Positions 1 to 5,950 of a stretch of DNA of 6,089 nt are shown piece by piece. Under the pieces are notes generated by a model. The model worked only from the letters and a program-made list of their open reading frames with translations, did no database searches and was not told the DNA's origin. The number at the start of each line of letters is the position of its first letter. The stretch's first letter is position 1. The stretch is from Rhizobiales bacterium UBA3584 (GTDB lineage: Bacteria > Pseudomonadota > Alphaproteobacteria > Rhizobiales > Devosiaceae): the NCBI GenBank assembly GCA_002375765.1, contig DFMV01000059.1:2012-8100 (forward strand), read 5' to 3'. Both the position numbers and the translations under genes were made by a program.

Positions 1-215
1 AAGGGGCCGTCGCCCTGCAGCGTTTCGACAAGGCCGGCAGCTTCCACGGCGGCGACAAGGGTCGTGTGGTCAGCCGAGTTGACTGCATTTTCGACGATGT
101 TCATGTCCGGCGACATCGGCGCGCCACCAACCATGGGGTTGTCCTGGGCGAGCGCAGCGCCGGTCAGCGCAGAGGTGGCCAGAAGGGCTGAGAGAGCAAT
201 TGCACGGGTCTGCAT
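1..215 (-). CDS. Secreted fasciclin (FAS1) domain protein, N-terminal fragment cut by window edge
   Basis: Only the first 71 codons are in the window; the gene continues past the left edge. The ATG at 215 is preceded by a good Shine-Dalgarno (AGGAGA, 8 nt upstream). Residues 1-23 form a Sec signal peptide: an Arg at position 4, a hydrophobic Ala/Leu core and an ALA cleavage site before QDNP. There is no lipobox Cys, so the product should be periplasmic or secreted rather than a lipoprotein. The mature start has an MVGGAPM stretch followed by NIVENAVNSADHTTLVAAV (residues 39-57) and AGLVETLQGDGP, which closely matches the opening of bacterial FAS1 domains. These are usually followed by a TVFAPTNEAF-type block, here out of view. 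FAS1 proteins are extracellular adhesion or surface proteins, and the biochemical role of the bacterial ones is poorly defined. The gene lies 111 bp downstream of an RskA-type anti-sigma gene on the same strand, so it is probably a target of that sigma/anti-sigma pair. Confidence 0.9.
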   Translation of the reverse strand, partial: MQTRAIALSALLATSALTGAALAQDNPMVGGAPMSPDMNIVENAVNSADHTTLVAAVEAAGLVETLQGDGP

Positions 216-250
216 GGTGTTCGTCTCCTAAAAGATCATCTGTTTTGACC

Positions 251-265
251 TCCCCTTTTTGGGGA
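251..265. repeat. Perfect inverted repeat in the fasciclin leader
   Basis: TCCCC, TTTTT, GGGGA: a 5-bp perfect arm around a 5-nt spacer. On the minus strand it can be extended to a 7-bp stem with one G-U pair. No U-run follows on either strand, so it is not a typical terminator. It lies between the anti-sigma stop and the fasciclin start, about 35 nt upstream of the fasciclin ATG. It could be an mRNA leader hairpin or a protein-binding site. Confidence 0.45.
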
Positions 266-277
266 AGTTCGCGATCA

Positions 278-306
278 GTTACGGAGCGTGAGACCAACAA
301 GTTTCA
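278..306 (-). promoter_or_regulatory. Candidate ECF-type promoter for the fasciclin gene
   Basis: Read on the minus strand, TGAAAC (301-306) is followed after 17 bp by CGTAAC (278-283). This resembles the general ECF layout of an AAC-containing -35 and a CGT-containing -10, and it shares TGA..C and CGTA with the candidate upstream of the sigma gene. Transcription would start near 270, giving a leader of about 55 nt that contains the 251-265 hairpin. This was assigned by eye and is weak on its own. Confidence 0.3.
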
Positions 307-326
307 GACGGGTCGAAAAAATTTCC

Positions 327-1043
327 TCAGATGGCGGCGATCGGTCCGGCCGCGACAATCGGGCCCTGGGGATCGCCGGTCGGCGAGCCGCCTTCCACTT
401 CCCGCGTGACGGCCAGCGTTATGCCCTGGGCCAGTTGGCCGCGCAGCGTTTCATCGACCGCAATGGTCTGTGCCTCGGCCACATCGATCACGCCCATCGA
501 GATCGGCGCATTGTCGCCCTCGATGAACCAAAGCTCATAATCATTGCCCGCACCGGCCGGCGAACCGGCACCGCTCACCCGCAGCGCACCGGACGCGGAA
601 TCATAGCGCGCAATAAAGCTCACATCGCTGTCGACGGTCTGCATCGCCGCCACGAGCTGGGCGGTATCGAGCGGCGTTTCGACTGTCGGTTGGAGCAGGT
701 TGAGACCGACGGAAAGCACCGCCACAGCGGCCGCGGCCCCGGCCAGCGACCTCCAGACCAGGAGCGAATTGTACCAGGGCGTTTTGTCACCCGCATCGGC
801 GAACAGCCTCTGCTCGATCCGGCCCAGAAGGGTGTCGGGCGGCGAGGTGGGCACATAATCGTCATTGAAAGCGGAAAAGCGATCTTCCCAGAACCGCGCT
901 TCGGCCGCGAGATCGGGGCGCGTTTGGATGGCGCGCGCCATTGCGGCGCGGCTTTGCGCGCTTGTCAGCCCGAGCACATATTCAGCAACCGCCACGCGGC
1001 GCTCTTCGTCCCGGTTCAGATCGTTGTCGTCAAAATCGCTCAT
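327..1043 (-). CDS. RskA-type membrane anti-sigma factor
   Basis: This 238-residue protein should bind the ECF sigma factor encoded just upstream and hold it inactive at the inner membrane. Residues 1-90 are a cytoplasmic anti-sigma region; its start, with EYVLGLTSAQ at 21-30 and a helical segment up to FWEDRFSAF, is typical of RskA-like proteins. A single transmembrane helix covers about 97-117. Residues 118-238 form the extracytoplasmic RskA C-terminal domain, recognisable by YELWFIEGDNAP (169-180), a SMGV stretch, and the closing LAVTREVEGGSPTG...GPIVAAGP motif. The protein has no Cys or His, so it cannot be a zinc-binding (ZAS/ChrR-type) anti-sigma factor. The ATG at 1043 lies 11 bp after the sigma stop codon with only a weak ribosome site, which suggests translational coupling. 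By analogy with mycobacterial RskA, release of the sigma factor may involve proteolysis within the membrane; that step is inferred. Confidence 0.92.
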   Translation of the reverse strand: MSDFDDNDLNRDEERRVAVAEYVLGLTSAQSRAAMARAIQTRPDLAAEARFWEDRFSAFNDDYVPTSPPDTLLGRIEQRLFADAGDKTPWYNSLLVWRSLAGAAAAVAVLSVGLNLLQPTVETPLDTAQLVAAMQTVDSDVSFIARYDSASGALRVSGAGSPAGAGNDYELWFIEGDNAPISMGVIDVAEAQTIAVDETLRGQLAQGITLAVTREVEGGSPTGDPQGPIVAAGPIAAI

Positions 1044-1054
1044 CGTTTCGTCTA

Positions 1055-1597
1055 TTATGCTCCAAGACAGTCGCGCAAGGCCAGGAGCGACCGGCGCAGC
1101 CAGGTGCGTACCGTGTTAAGGGGCACACCCAGCCGGTCGGCCAGTTCATTATAGCTTTCGCCTTCGACGTAGGCCCTGCGCACCGCTTCGGCGCGTTCGG
1201 GTTTTAATTGCCCCATGCACTCGTCAATCCGGTTGCCGTCGTCGGTGTTGATCGCCGACTGTTCCGGGCTCATCCCTGAATCTTCGAGATCGAACGCTTC
1301 ATCGATGTCTGTATGACCCGGCCGCCGCGCGCGCAGCCTGTCGATGGCGTTGTTGCGCGCGATGGTAATCAGCCACGTCATGGGGCTTGCGGCATCGGGG
1401 CGATAACCCTCGGCACGCTGCCAGACCTTGATGAAAACGTCCTGCAAGGCGTCCTCGGCTTCGCTCCTGTTGGAGAGTATACGCAGGCTCACGCCAAAAA
1501 GTTTCGCGCTCGTGCGGGCATAGAGGGCACGAAACGCGTCGCGATCGCGCAGAGCGACACGCGCCAGAAGATCGGCAATTTCAGCGGTATCGGCCAT
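1055..1597 (-). CDS. ECF RNA polymerase sigma factor, SigK-like
   Basis: This 180-residue extracytoplasmic-function sigma factor directs RNA polymerase to stress-type promoters. Region 2 spans about 20-90, with DAFRALYARTS, SEAEDALQDVFIKVWQ (45-60) and the promoter-melting segment MTWLITIARNNAIDRLR (73-89). Region 4 spans about 124-177, with the helix-turn-helix SYNELADRLGVPLNTVRTWL (148-167). The start at ATG 1597 is chosen because AGGGAGG lies just upstream and the sigma-2 domain begins shortly afterwards. An in-frame start 90 bp further upstream would add 30 residues unlike the family and would cover the presumed promoter. Cys127 and Cys177 flank region 4. The adjacent RskA-type gene 11 bp downstream is its likely partner, and the FAS1 gene beyond is its likely target. 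It resembles the ECF19/SigK group of actinobacteria and alphaproteobacteria; the group label is inferred from motifs and context. Confidence 0.94.
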   Translation of the reverse strand: MADTAEIADLLARVALRDRDAFRALYARTSAKLFGVSLRILSNRSEAEDALQDVFIKVWQRAEGYRPDAASPMTWLITIARNNAIDRLRARRPGHTDIDEAFDLEDSGMSPEQSAINTDDGNRIDECMGQLKPERAEAVRRAYVEGESYNELADRLGVPLNTVRTWLRRSLLALRDCLGA

Positions 1598-1743
1598 AGG
1601 CGCCCTCCCTATCGCGTAACAATTGCTTTTTTTACTACGCGCTTCATCCGTAATTGGATCACAAGGCGCCTGGCGAGGACTATTCACGGGGCGCGCGTTC
1701 GGGTTAGAGAAGTTTTCAAGACCAAACGGAGTTGCCTTGCCTC
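1598..1743. other. Divergent intergenic region between the sigma operon and argB
   Basis: These 146 bp separate two diverging units. The left part holds the sigma-gene ribosome site and promoter candidate. The right part must hold the argB promoter, but no convincing -35/-10 pair could be picked there. CGGAG at 1727-1731 is the only plausible argB ribosome site. Confidence 0.5.
1632..1661 (-). promoter_or_regulatory. Candidate autoregulated ECF promoter of the sigma/anti-sigma operon
   Basis: On the minus strand, TGATCC (1656-1661) is followed after 16 bp by CGTAGT (1634-1639), or after 18 bp by TAGTAA (1632-1637). The TGATCC-N18-TA.. layout is like the alphaproteobacterial RpoE/ECF11 consensus, and the CGTA core is shared with the fasciclin upstream candidate. 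A start site near 1625 would leave a leader of about 28 nt before the sigma ATG. This is consistent with autoregulation, but assigned by eye only. Confidence 0.4.
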
Positions 1744-2634
1744 ATGGCCGACGGACTTGAAAACGCCTACGACGCCGAAGTGCTGTCCAAGGCCCTGCCC
1801 TTCATGCAGCGCTACGAGAACAAGACGGTGGTCATTAAATATGGCGGCCATGCCATGGGCGATCCCGAACTGGGCAAGGCTTTCGCCCGCGACGTGGCCT
1901 TGCTGAAACAATCGGGCGTCAACCCGATCGTGGTTCATGGCGGCGGCCCGCAGATCGGCGACATGCTCAAAAAGCTCGGCATCGAATCCAAATTCGAGGG
2001 CGGCTTGCGGGTGACCGACAAGCGCACCGTCGAGATCGTGGAAATGGTGCTGGCCGGCTCAATCAACAAAGAGATCGTGGCGATGATCAACGCCGAGGGC
2101 GAGTGGGCCATCGGATTGTGCGGCAAGGACGGCAACATGGTGTTTGCCGAAAAGGCCAACAAGAAATATGTCGACCCGACCTCCAATATCGAGCGCGTTC
2201 TCGACCTCGGTTTCGTCGGCGAGCCTGTCGAGATCGACCGCACGCTGCTCGATCTTCTGGCCCGCTCGGAGATGATCCCGGTCATAGCGCCCGTCGCACC
2301 GGGCCGGGACGGGAACACCTACAACATCAACGCCGATACGTTTGCCGGCGCGATCGCGGGGGCGGTATTTGCCAAGCGCCTGCTGTTCTTGACCGACGTT
2401 CCGGGGGTGCTCGACAAGGATGGCGAATTGATCCCCGAGCTTTCGGTACGCGAAGCGCAGCAGCTTATCGCCGACGGCACGATCTCGGGGGGCATGATCC
2501 CCAAGGTCGAAACCTGCATCGAAGCGCTCGATCGGGGCGTTGAAGGCGTGGTGATCGTCAACGGCAAGACTGCCCATTCGGTACTGCTCGAGCTGTTCAC
2601 CGAACATGGCGCGGGAACGCTGATGGTGCGATAG
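1744..2634 (+). CDS. argB: Acetylglutamate kinase
   Basis: ArgB phosphorylates N-acetyl-L-glutamate with ATP, the second step of arginine biosynthesis, in the cytoplasm. The 296 residues cover the full amino-acid-kinase fold. Seen here are the phosphate-binding VIKYGGHAM (30-38), HGGGPQI (65-71) for substrate, GLRVTD (87-92) with the substrate-binding Arg89, NINADTFAG (194-202), LTDVPGVL (216-223) and SGGMIPKV (248-255) with the catalytic-type Lys254. An N-terminal helical extension of about 25 residues precedes the core, and the C-terminus has TEHGAGTLM (287-294). Both are features of the hexameric, arginine-inhibited class, so feedback control by arginine is likely (inference). ATG 1744 is preferred, with GGAG 12 nt upstream. 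An in-frame TTG at 1732 abuts that same GGAG and is too close to use it. The downstream HAD gene follows after 67 bp in the same direction. Confidence 0.97.
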   Translation: MADGLENAYDAEVLSKALPFMQRYENKTVVIKYGGHAMGDPELGKAFARDVALLKQSGVNPIVVHGGGPQIGDMLKKLGIESKFEGGLRVTDKRTVEIVEMVLAGSINKEIVAMINAEGEWAIGLCGKDGNMVFAEKANKKYVDPTSNIERVLDLGFVGEPVEIDRTLLDLLARSEMIPVIAPVAPGRDGNTYNINADTFAGAIAGAVFAKRLLFLTDVPGVLDKDGELIPELSVREAQQLIADGTISGGMIPKVETCIEALDRGVEGVVIVNGKTAHSVLLELFTEHGAGTLMVR

Positions 2635-2642
2635 GGGGGGGG
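2634..2642 (+). repeat. Homopolymer run of nine G at the argB stop
   Basis: Nine consecutive G begin with the last base of the argB TAG stop codon. The run lies outside both reading frames, so slippage would change only the intergenic length. It could also be a sequencing-error hotspot. Confidence 0.8.
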
Positions 2643-2701
2643 CCGATCACACCTTCGTTTCCAGTCATCTCCCATTCATCGATTTGGGGCATAATGGGAC
2701 T

Positions 2702-3418
2702 ATGAACCACATGAACCCGCCTGCCGCCTCCACCCGCCTCGATTTCGACCATGTCACGGACTGGGTTTTCGACCTCGACAACACGCTTTATCCGCGTGAG
2801 TGCAATCTGTTTGCCCAGATCGACACGGCCATCACAGGTTATGTGATGAAGGTCGCTCAACTCGATTTCGAAGCGGCGCGCAATCTGCAGAAGGCCTATT
2901 ACCGCGACCACGGCACCACGCTGAACGGGCTGATGAAGTTCCATGCCATCGACCCCGACGACTATCTCGAAATGGTCCATGCCATCGACTACTCACCGGT
3001 GGAGGCGCATCCCGAACTCGTCGAGGCCATCGCCGCTTTGCCTGGGCGCAAATTCATCTTCACCAATGCCAGCGCCGGGCACGCCGAGGCCGTTCTCGCG
3101 CGCCTGGGGGCGTCCTCGCTCTTTGAGGGCATCTTCGATATCAAGGCCGCCAAATACCAGCCCAAACCGCTGGAAATCGCCTACACGGACTTTCTGGACG
3201 CACACGGGATCGGGGCCAGGCAGGCCATCATGTTCGACGATCTGGAGAAGAACCTGCGGGTGCCTCATGCAATCGGCATGGCGACGGTGCAGGTCGTGGC
3301 CGGTTCAGGGTTCGAACACGACCAGTGCGACGCGTGGGAGCTTGGCCGGGGCGAAGATCTGGACCATGTCCATCACATCACTGACGATATCGTGGCCTTT
3401 CTCGCGCGTTGCCGGTGA
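2702..3418 (+). CDS. HAD-superfamily pyrimidine 5'-nucleotidase
   Basis: This is a predicted cytoplasmic phosphatase of the haloacid dehalogenase superfamily, of the pyrimidine 5'-nucleotidase (SDT1/PHM8-like) type, which removes phosphate from UMP/CMP-like nucleotides. All four HAD motifs are visible. Motif I is VFDLDNTLYP (22-31), with nucleophile Asp24 and acid/base Asp26. Motif II is FTNAS (120-124). The motif III Lys is in YQPKP (152-156). Motif IV is MFDDLEKN (177-184). The helical cap lies between motifs I and II (about 32-110) and includes YYRDHGTTLNGLM (66-78), typical of this subfamily. The 238-residue length is normal. The start is uncertain: ATG 2702, ATG 2711 and TTG 2684 are in frame and none has a strong ribosome site; 2702 is chosen as the first ATG. 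The pairing with argB is commonly seen in Hyphomicrobiales, and co-transcription is likely. The exact substrate cannot be read from the sequence. Confidence 0.92.
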   Translation: MNHMNPPAASTRLDFDHVTDWVFDLDNTLYPRECNLFAQIDTAITGYVMKVAQLDFEAARNLQKAYYRDHGTTLNGLMKFHAIDPDDYLEMVHAIDYSPVEAHPELVEAIAALPGRKFIFTNASAGHAEAVLARLGASSLFEGIFDIKAAKYQPKPLEIAYTDFLDAHGIGARQAIMFDDLEKNLRVPHAIGMATVQVVAGSGFEHDQCDAWELGRGEDLDHVHHITDDIVAFLARCR

Positions 3419-3427
3419 CGCTTTTTT
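3406..3427 (+). terminator. Possible weak Rho-independent terminator after the HAD gene
   Basis: A short stem of GCGT (3406-3409) with ACGC (3418-3421), extendable by two G-U pairs, is followed directly by six T. It overlaps the stop codon of the nucleotidase gene. The stem is short, so termination may be partial. Confidence 0.35.
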
Positions 3428-3498
3428 GCCCGATTGGCGTGATCGAAAAGTCATCTCAATGCATTACCGTCAATGCTGGCCGTATGTGGCAGCAATGG

Positions 3499-3504
3499 TA
3501 TAAG
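3499..3504 (+). promoter_or_regulatory. Candidate -10 element for the downstream secreted-protein gene
   Basis: TATAAG is about 54 nt upstream of the ATG at 3558, in the 139-bp gap after the nucleotidase gene. The matching -35 is poor (TGGCCG region, 3477-3482). A separate promoter is expected because a possible terminator precedes the gap and a strong terminator follows the gene. Confidence 0.3.
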
Positions 3505-3557
3505 TTCGCAGCTTTGTTGCAAAATGGCGTGATAGACGCCGAAAAACGGGGACCGTC

Positions 3558-4781
3558 ATGAAAAACCTATCTCGCCTTTCCCTTGCCGCCCTCCTTTTGG
3601 CGGGAACCAGCCAGGCCGCTTTGGCGCTTGAAGCCACCGATTTTGCCGATCGGCTCGTCGAAACCAGCAAGCTGATGGGCGTTTCCTTTGCCTATGGCTC
3701 GGCCACGGCCGAAGGTGACACGGTAACGATTTCCGATTTCGTCATCTCGATGCCGGGCCAGGACGATATCGACGTTCCGGGCGATGTGGTGTTTACCGGC
3801 GTGGTGGAGACGGCCGAGGGGGGCTTTAGCGCCGAGCGGGCGACCATCGCCGACTTCGAATATACCGATGAGGAGGAAGGGTTTTCCGTCAGCTTCGTCG
3901 ACATCGCGGCCGAGGGCATCGTGTTGCCGGCCGATGCGGGCCTCGATTCGGTCATCGAGATCGGATTCAACCTCTATGACCGCATTTCAGCGGGACCGCT
4001 GTCGATTTCAGACGAGAGCGGCACCGAACTTTTTGCCATCGACCTCATGGAAGTTACCATGGAGGAGCCGACGGCCGAGGGCGGTCTTAGTTCAGCCTAT
4101 CAGGTCAGCGGCATTCGCGGCGATTTGAGCGCCATCGAAGAGCCCGAAGCCCAGGAGGTCATGGAAGCGTTCGGCCTCAGCCAACTCAGCGCTTCGATGT
4201 CGGGTTCGGGCACCTGGTGGCCACAGACCGGCGCGGCCAGTGTCGATGACGTCTCCTTTGTGGTCGATGAACTCGGTTCGCTGTCACTGGACTTTGCCGT
4301 CGAGGGCTACACCGAAGAGCTCTATCGCGAACTCATGAAGGTCAACCTCAAGATGGCCGAAATGGCCGAAGCCGGCATCGAGATCGATGAAGACCAGATG
4401 GCGGATATGTCGGAAGCCATGCTCGAGAAGATGGCCGATGTGAAGCTGGTCGACGGTGCGCTGCGCTATGACGACGATTCACTGTTCATGAAAGTGCTCG
4501 ATTTCATCGGTGCCGAACAGGGCGTCGATGGCGAAACCTTCAAGGCCGGCCTGCAGTTCATGGTTCCGATGGCACTGGCAGAGGTTGAAAACGCCGCCTT
4601 CAAGACCATGGTCACAAACGCGGTCAACACCTTCATTGCCGACCCGCAGAACTTCACCATCTCGGTCGAGCCCGAAGAGCCCATCGCCTTTTCCGAGTTC
4701 GAAGGCATGGAAGCCGAAGTGGAAAACGATCCCTTCGTTCTGGTCGACCTTTTGAACGTGCAGATCACTGCCAACCAGTAA
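3558..4781 (+). CDS. Acidic secreted/periplasmic protein of unknown function
   Basis: This 407-residue protein belongs to no family I can name with certainty. It has a clear Sec signal peptide: KN..R at the start, a Leu/Ala core at 7-16, and cleavage after ALA at 21-23. The mature part is strongly acidic. Residues 25-250 alternate short strand-like segments (for example TVTISDFVISMP, 55-66) with turns, suggesting an extended beta-rich fold like that of periplasmic lipid-tube or AsmA-like proteins; this is only a shape-based guess. Residues 251-295 form a helical stretch with seven Met, seen in MKVNLKMAEMAEA and EDQMADMSEAMLEKM. The C-terminus ends in a strand-like VDLLNVQITANQ. There is no further membrane helix and no catalytic motif. 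ATG 3558 is supported by GGGGA 5 nt upstream. The gene appears to be its own transcription unit, ending in the terminator at 4802. Confidence 0.85.
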   Translation: MKNLSRLSLAALLLAGTSQAALALEATDFADRLVETSKLMGVSFAYGSATAEGDTVTISDFVISMPGQDDIDVPGDVVFTGVVETAEGGFSAERATIADFEYTDEEEGFSVSFVDIAAEGIVLPADAGLDSVIEIGFNLYDRISAGPLSISDESGTELFAIDLMEVTMEEPTAEGGLSSAYQVSGIRGDLSAIEEPEAQEVMEAFGLSQLSASMSGSGTWWPQTGAASVDDVSFVVDELGSLSLDFAVEGYTEELYRELMKVNLKMAEMAEAGIEIDEDQMADMSEAMLEKMADVKLVDGALRYDDDSLFMKVLDFIGAEQGVDGETFKAGLQFMVPMALAEVENAAFKTMVTNAVNTFIADPQNFTISVEPEEPIAFSEFEGMEAEVENDPFVLVDLLNVQITANQ

Positions 4782-4801
4782 GCAGTCTGGTGATTGCCGG
4801 A

Positions 4802-4831
4802 GGGCCCGTCGACACCGGCGGGCCCTTTTTT
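4802..4831 (+). terminator. Rho-independent terminator of the secreted-protein gene
   Basis: A perfect 7-bp GC stem, GGGCCCG (4802-4808) with CGGGCCC (4819-4825), closes a 10-nt loop and is followed by six T. It begins 20 bp after the stop codon. On the other strand no T-run follows the stem, so it acts only for the plus strand. Confidence 0.92.
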
Positions 4832-4867
4832 GTTTGTCGCGCTTTTGAACCGAATAAATGGTGTCCA

Positions 4868-4886
4868 CCCCGGATCATGTCCGGGG
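4868..4886. repeat. Intergenic palindrome CCCCGGA-N5-TCCGGGG
   Basis: A perfect 7-bp stem with loop TCATG sits between two converging genes. Its core (CCCCGGA ... TCCGGGG) resembles the short palindromic units scattered between genes in many alphaproteobacterial genomes. On the minus strand it lies 26 bp beyond the LOG gene stop and may fold at the end of that mRNA, but no T-run follows, so it is not called a terminator. Confidence 0.55.
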
Positions 4887-4911
4887 CATGCTTTTCTTGA
4901 AGCCCTCCGGT

Positions 4912-5766
4912 TCAGGCTGGGTGTTCGATCCTGGGCAGATTGTAGGTCTGGCGCACGATCTCCCAGGCTTCGTCGGCGGTATCGACAAAACTGAAGAGCT
5001 TGAAATCGTCGGGCGAGATCGTCCCCTCTTCGGCCAGCGCCTCGAGGTTGAGAACCCGGCTCCAGAATTTCTTGCCAAACAGCAGCAAGGGAATGCGATC
5101 CATACGCCCGGTCTGGATAAGGGTCAGGGCCTCGAAAAACTCGTCCATCGTCCCAAAGCCGCCCGGGAAGATCGCCACCACCTTGGCGCGCATCAGGAAA
5201 TGAATCTTGCGCGTCGCGAAATAATGGAAATTGAAGGAAAACTGCGGCGTCACATAGGTATTGGGCGCCTGTTCGTGCGGCAGGACGATATTGTAGCCGA
5301 TCGAGGGCGCACCCACATCGGCGGCACCACGATTGCCCGCCTCCATCACCCCCGGACCGCCGCCCGTTGCCACCACATAGTCGGTGAAGTCGGTGGCTTT
5401 TGAGGTCAGCGAGGCCAGTTGAGCAAAGCGCCGCGCCTCCTCGTAATAGATCGAATTGGCCTCAAGGTTCTTTTTGGCTTCGTCGGTCTTTGCCGCCCAG
5501 GCGGGCTTGCCGGGCTCGGGGATGCGGGCGCCGCCGAACAGAACCACCGTCGAATTGACATTGGCTTCGCGAAGCCGGAATTCGATCTTGAGATATTCGA
5601 GCTGAAAGCGGACCCCGCGCAGGTCTTCGCTGGTCATAAACTCTTCGTCAGCGAAAGCCAGTCGATACGCCGCCGACTCGGTCTGCGGCGTATGCGGCGA
5701 ATGGCGTACGGCTTCCATATCCTCCTTGGACGAACGCAGCGAGGAATGGCGTTTGCGGCCCATCAT
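4912..5766 (-). CDS. LOG-family (TIGR00730-type) Rossmann-fold protein
   Basis: This cytoplasmic protein belongs to the LOG/'lysine decarboxylase-like' family, whose characterised members cleave nucleoside 5'-monophosphates to base and ribose 5-phosphate. In plants they activate cytokinins; in E. coli PpnN they degrade purine nucleotides. The Rossmann-like core begins near residue 73 (VVLFGGARIPEP, 74-85). It contains VATGGGPGVMEAGNRGA (132-148), the ATRKIHF segment with Arg186 and Lys187 (184-190), and the family signature PGGFGTMDEFFE (201-212). At 284 residues it is longer than the ~190-residue classic LOG, because of an N-terminal extension of about 70 residues with a charged start (GRKRHSS). 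Two adjacent ATGs (5766 and 5763) are possible. AGGAG lies 4 nt from the first and 7 nt from the second, so the second may be the true start. Substrate is not predictable, and a cytokinin role should not be assumed. Confidence 0.93.
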   Translation of the reverse strand: MMGRKRHSSLRSSKEDMEAVRHSPHTPQTESAAYRLAFADEEFMTSEDLRGVRFQLEYLKIEFRLREANVNSTVVLFGGARIPEPGKPAWAAKTDEAKKNLEANSIYYEEARRFAQLASLTSKATDFTDYVVATGGGPGVMEAGNRGAADVGAPSIGYNIVLPHEQAPNTYVTPQFSFNFHYFATRKIHFLMRAKVVAIFPGGFGTMDEFFEALTLIQTGRMDRIPLLLFGKKFWSRVLNLEALAEEGTISPDDFKLFSFVDTADEAWEIVRQTYNLPRIEHPA

Positions 5767-5812
5767 CAGGCTCCTTTTTGGTCTTTCAGTTCTGTTTACT
5801 ATGTCAGGGCGG

Positions 5813-5840
5813 TATTAAGGATGGGTGGCGATTTTTCCAA
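5813..5840 (-). promoter_or_regulatory. Candidate promoter for the LOG-family gene
   Basis: On the minus strand, TTGGAA (5835-5840) is followed after 16 bp by TTAATA (5813-5818), about 47 nt upstream of the ATG. It resembles a housekeeping promoter with a short spacer. Support is by eye only. Confidence 0.25.
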
Positions 5841-5950
5841 GATCCTGACGCCGATGTGTGCTGCAGAGCTTAGCTCATTGTCGCTGCGGGTTGACCGGGG
5901 ATTCGCAAAGGTTCGTGCCTTTGCCGTCTCGCCTCTCCACCCCCATTGTC

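Noticed and set aside
288..1154. Long plus-strand open frame of 288 residues opposite the anti-sigma gene
   Set aside because: It is antisense to a clear RskA-type gene, is rich in Arg/His as expected of a shadow frame in GC-rich DNA, and shows no domain or ribosome site.
1598..1687. N-terminal extension of the sigma factor to an ATG at 1687
   Set aside because: The extra 30 residues do not look like the family, would cover the promoter candidate, and the inner ATG at 1597 has a much better ribosome site.
1313..1906. Plus-strand frame of 197 residues spanning the sigma gene and the start of argB
   Set aside because: It overlaps two strongly supported genes in other frames and has no recognisable family sequence.
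2059..2607. Minus-strand frame of 182 residues opposite argB
   Set aside because: Shadow of argB; composition (Asp, Arg, His rich) and lack of motifs argue against a real protein.
4858..5403. Plus-strand frame of 181 residues opposite the LOG gene
   Set aside because: Antisense to a gene with full family motifs; its start lies within the intergenic palindrome region with no ribosome site.
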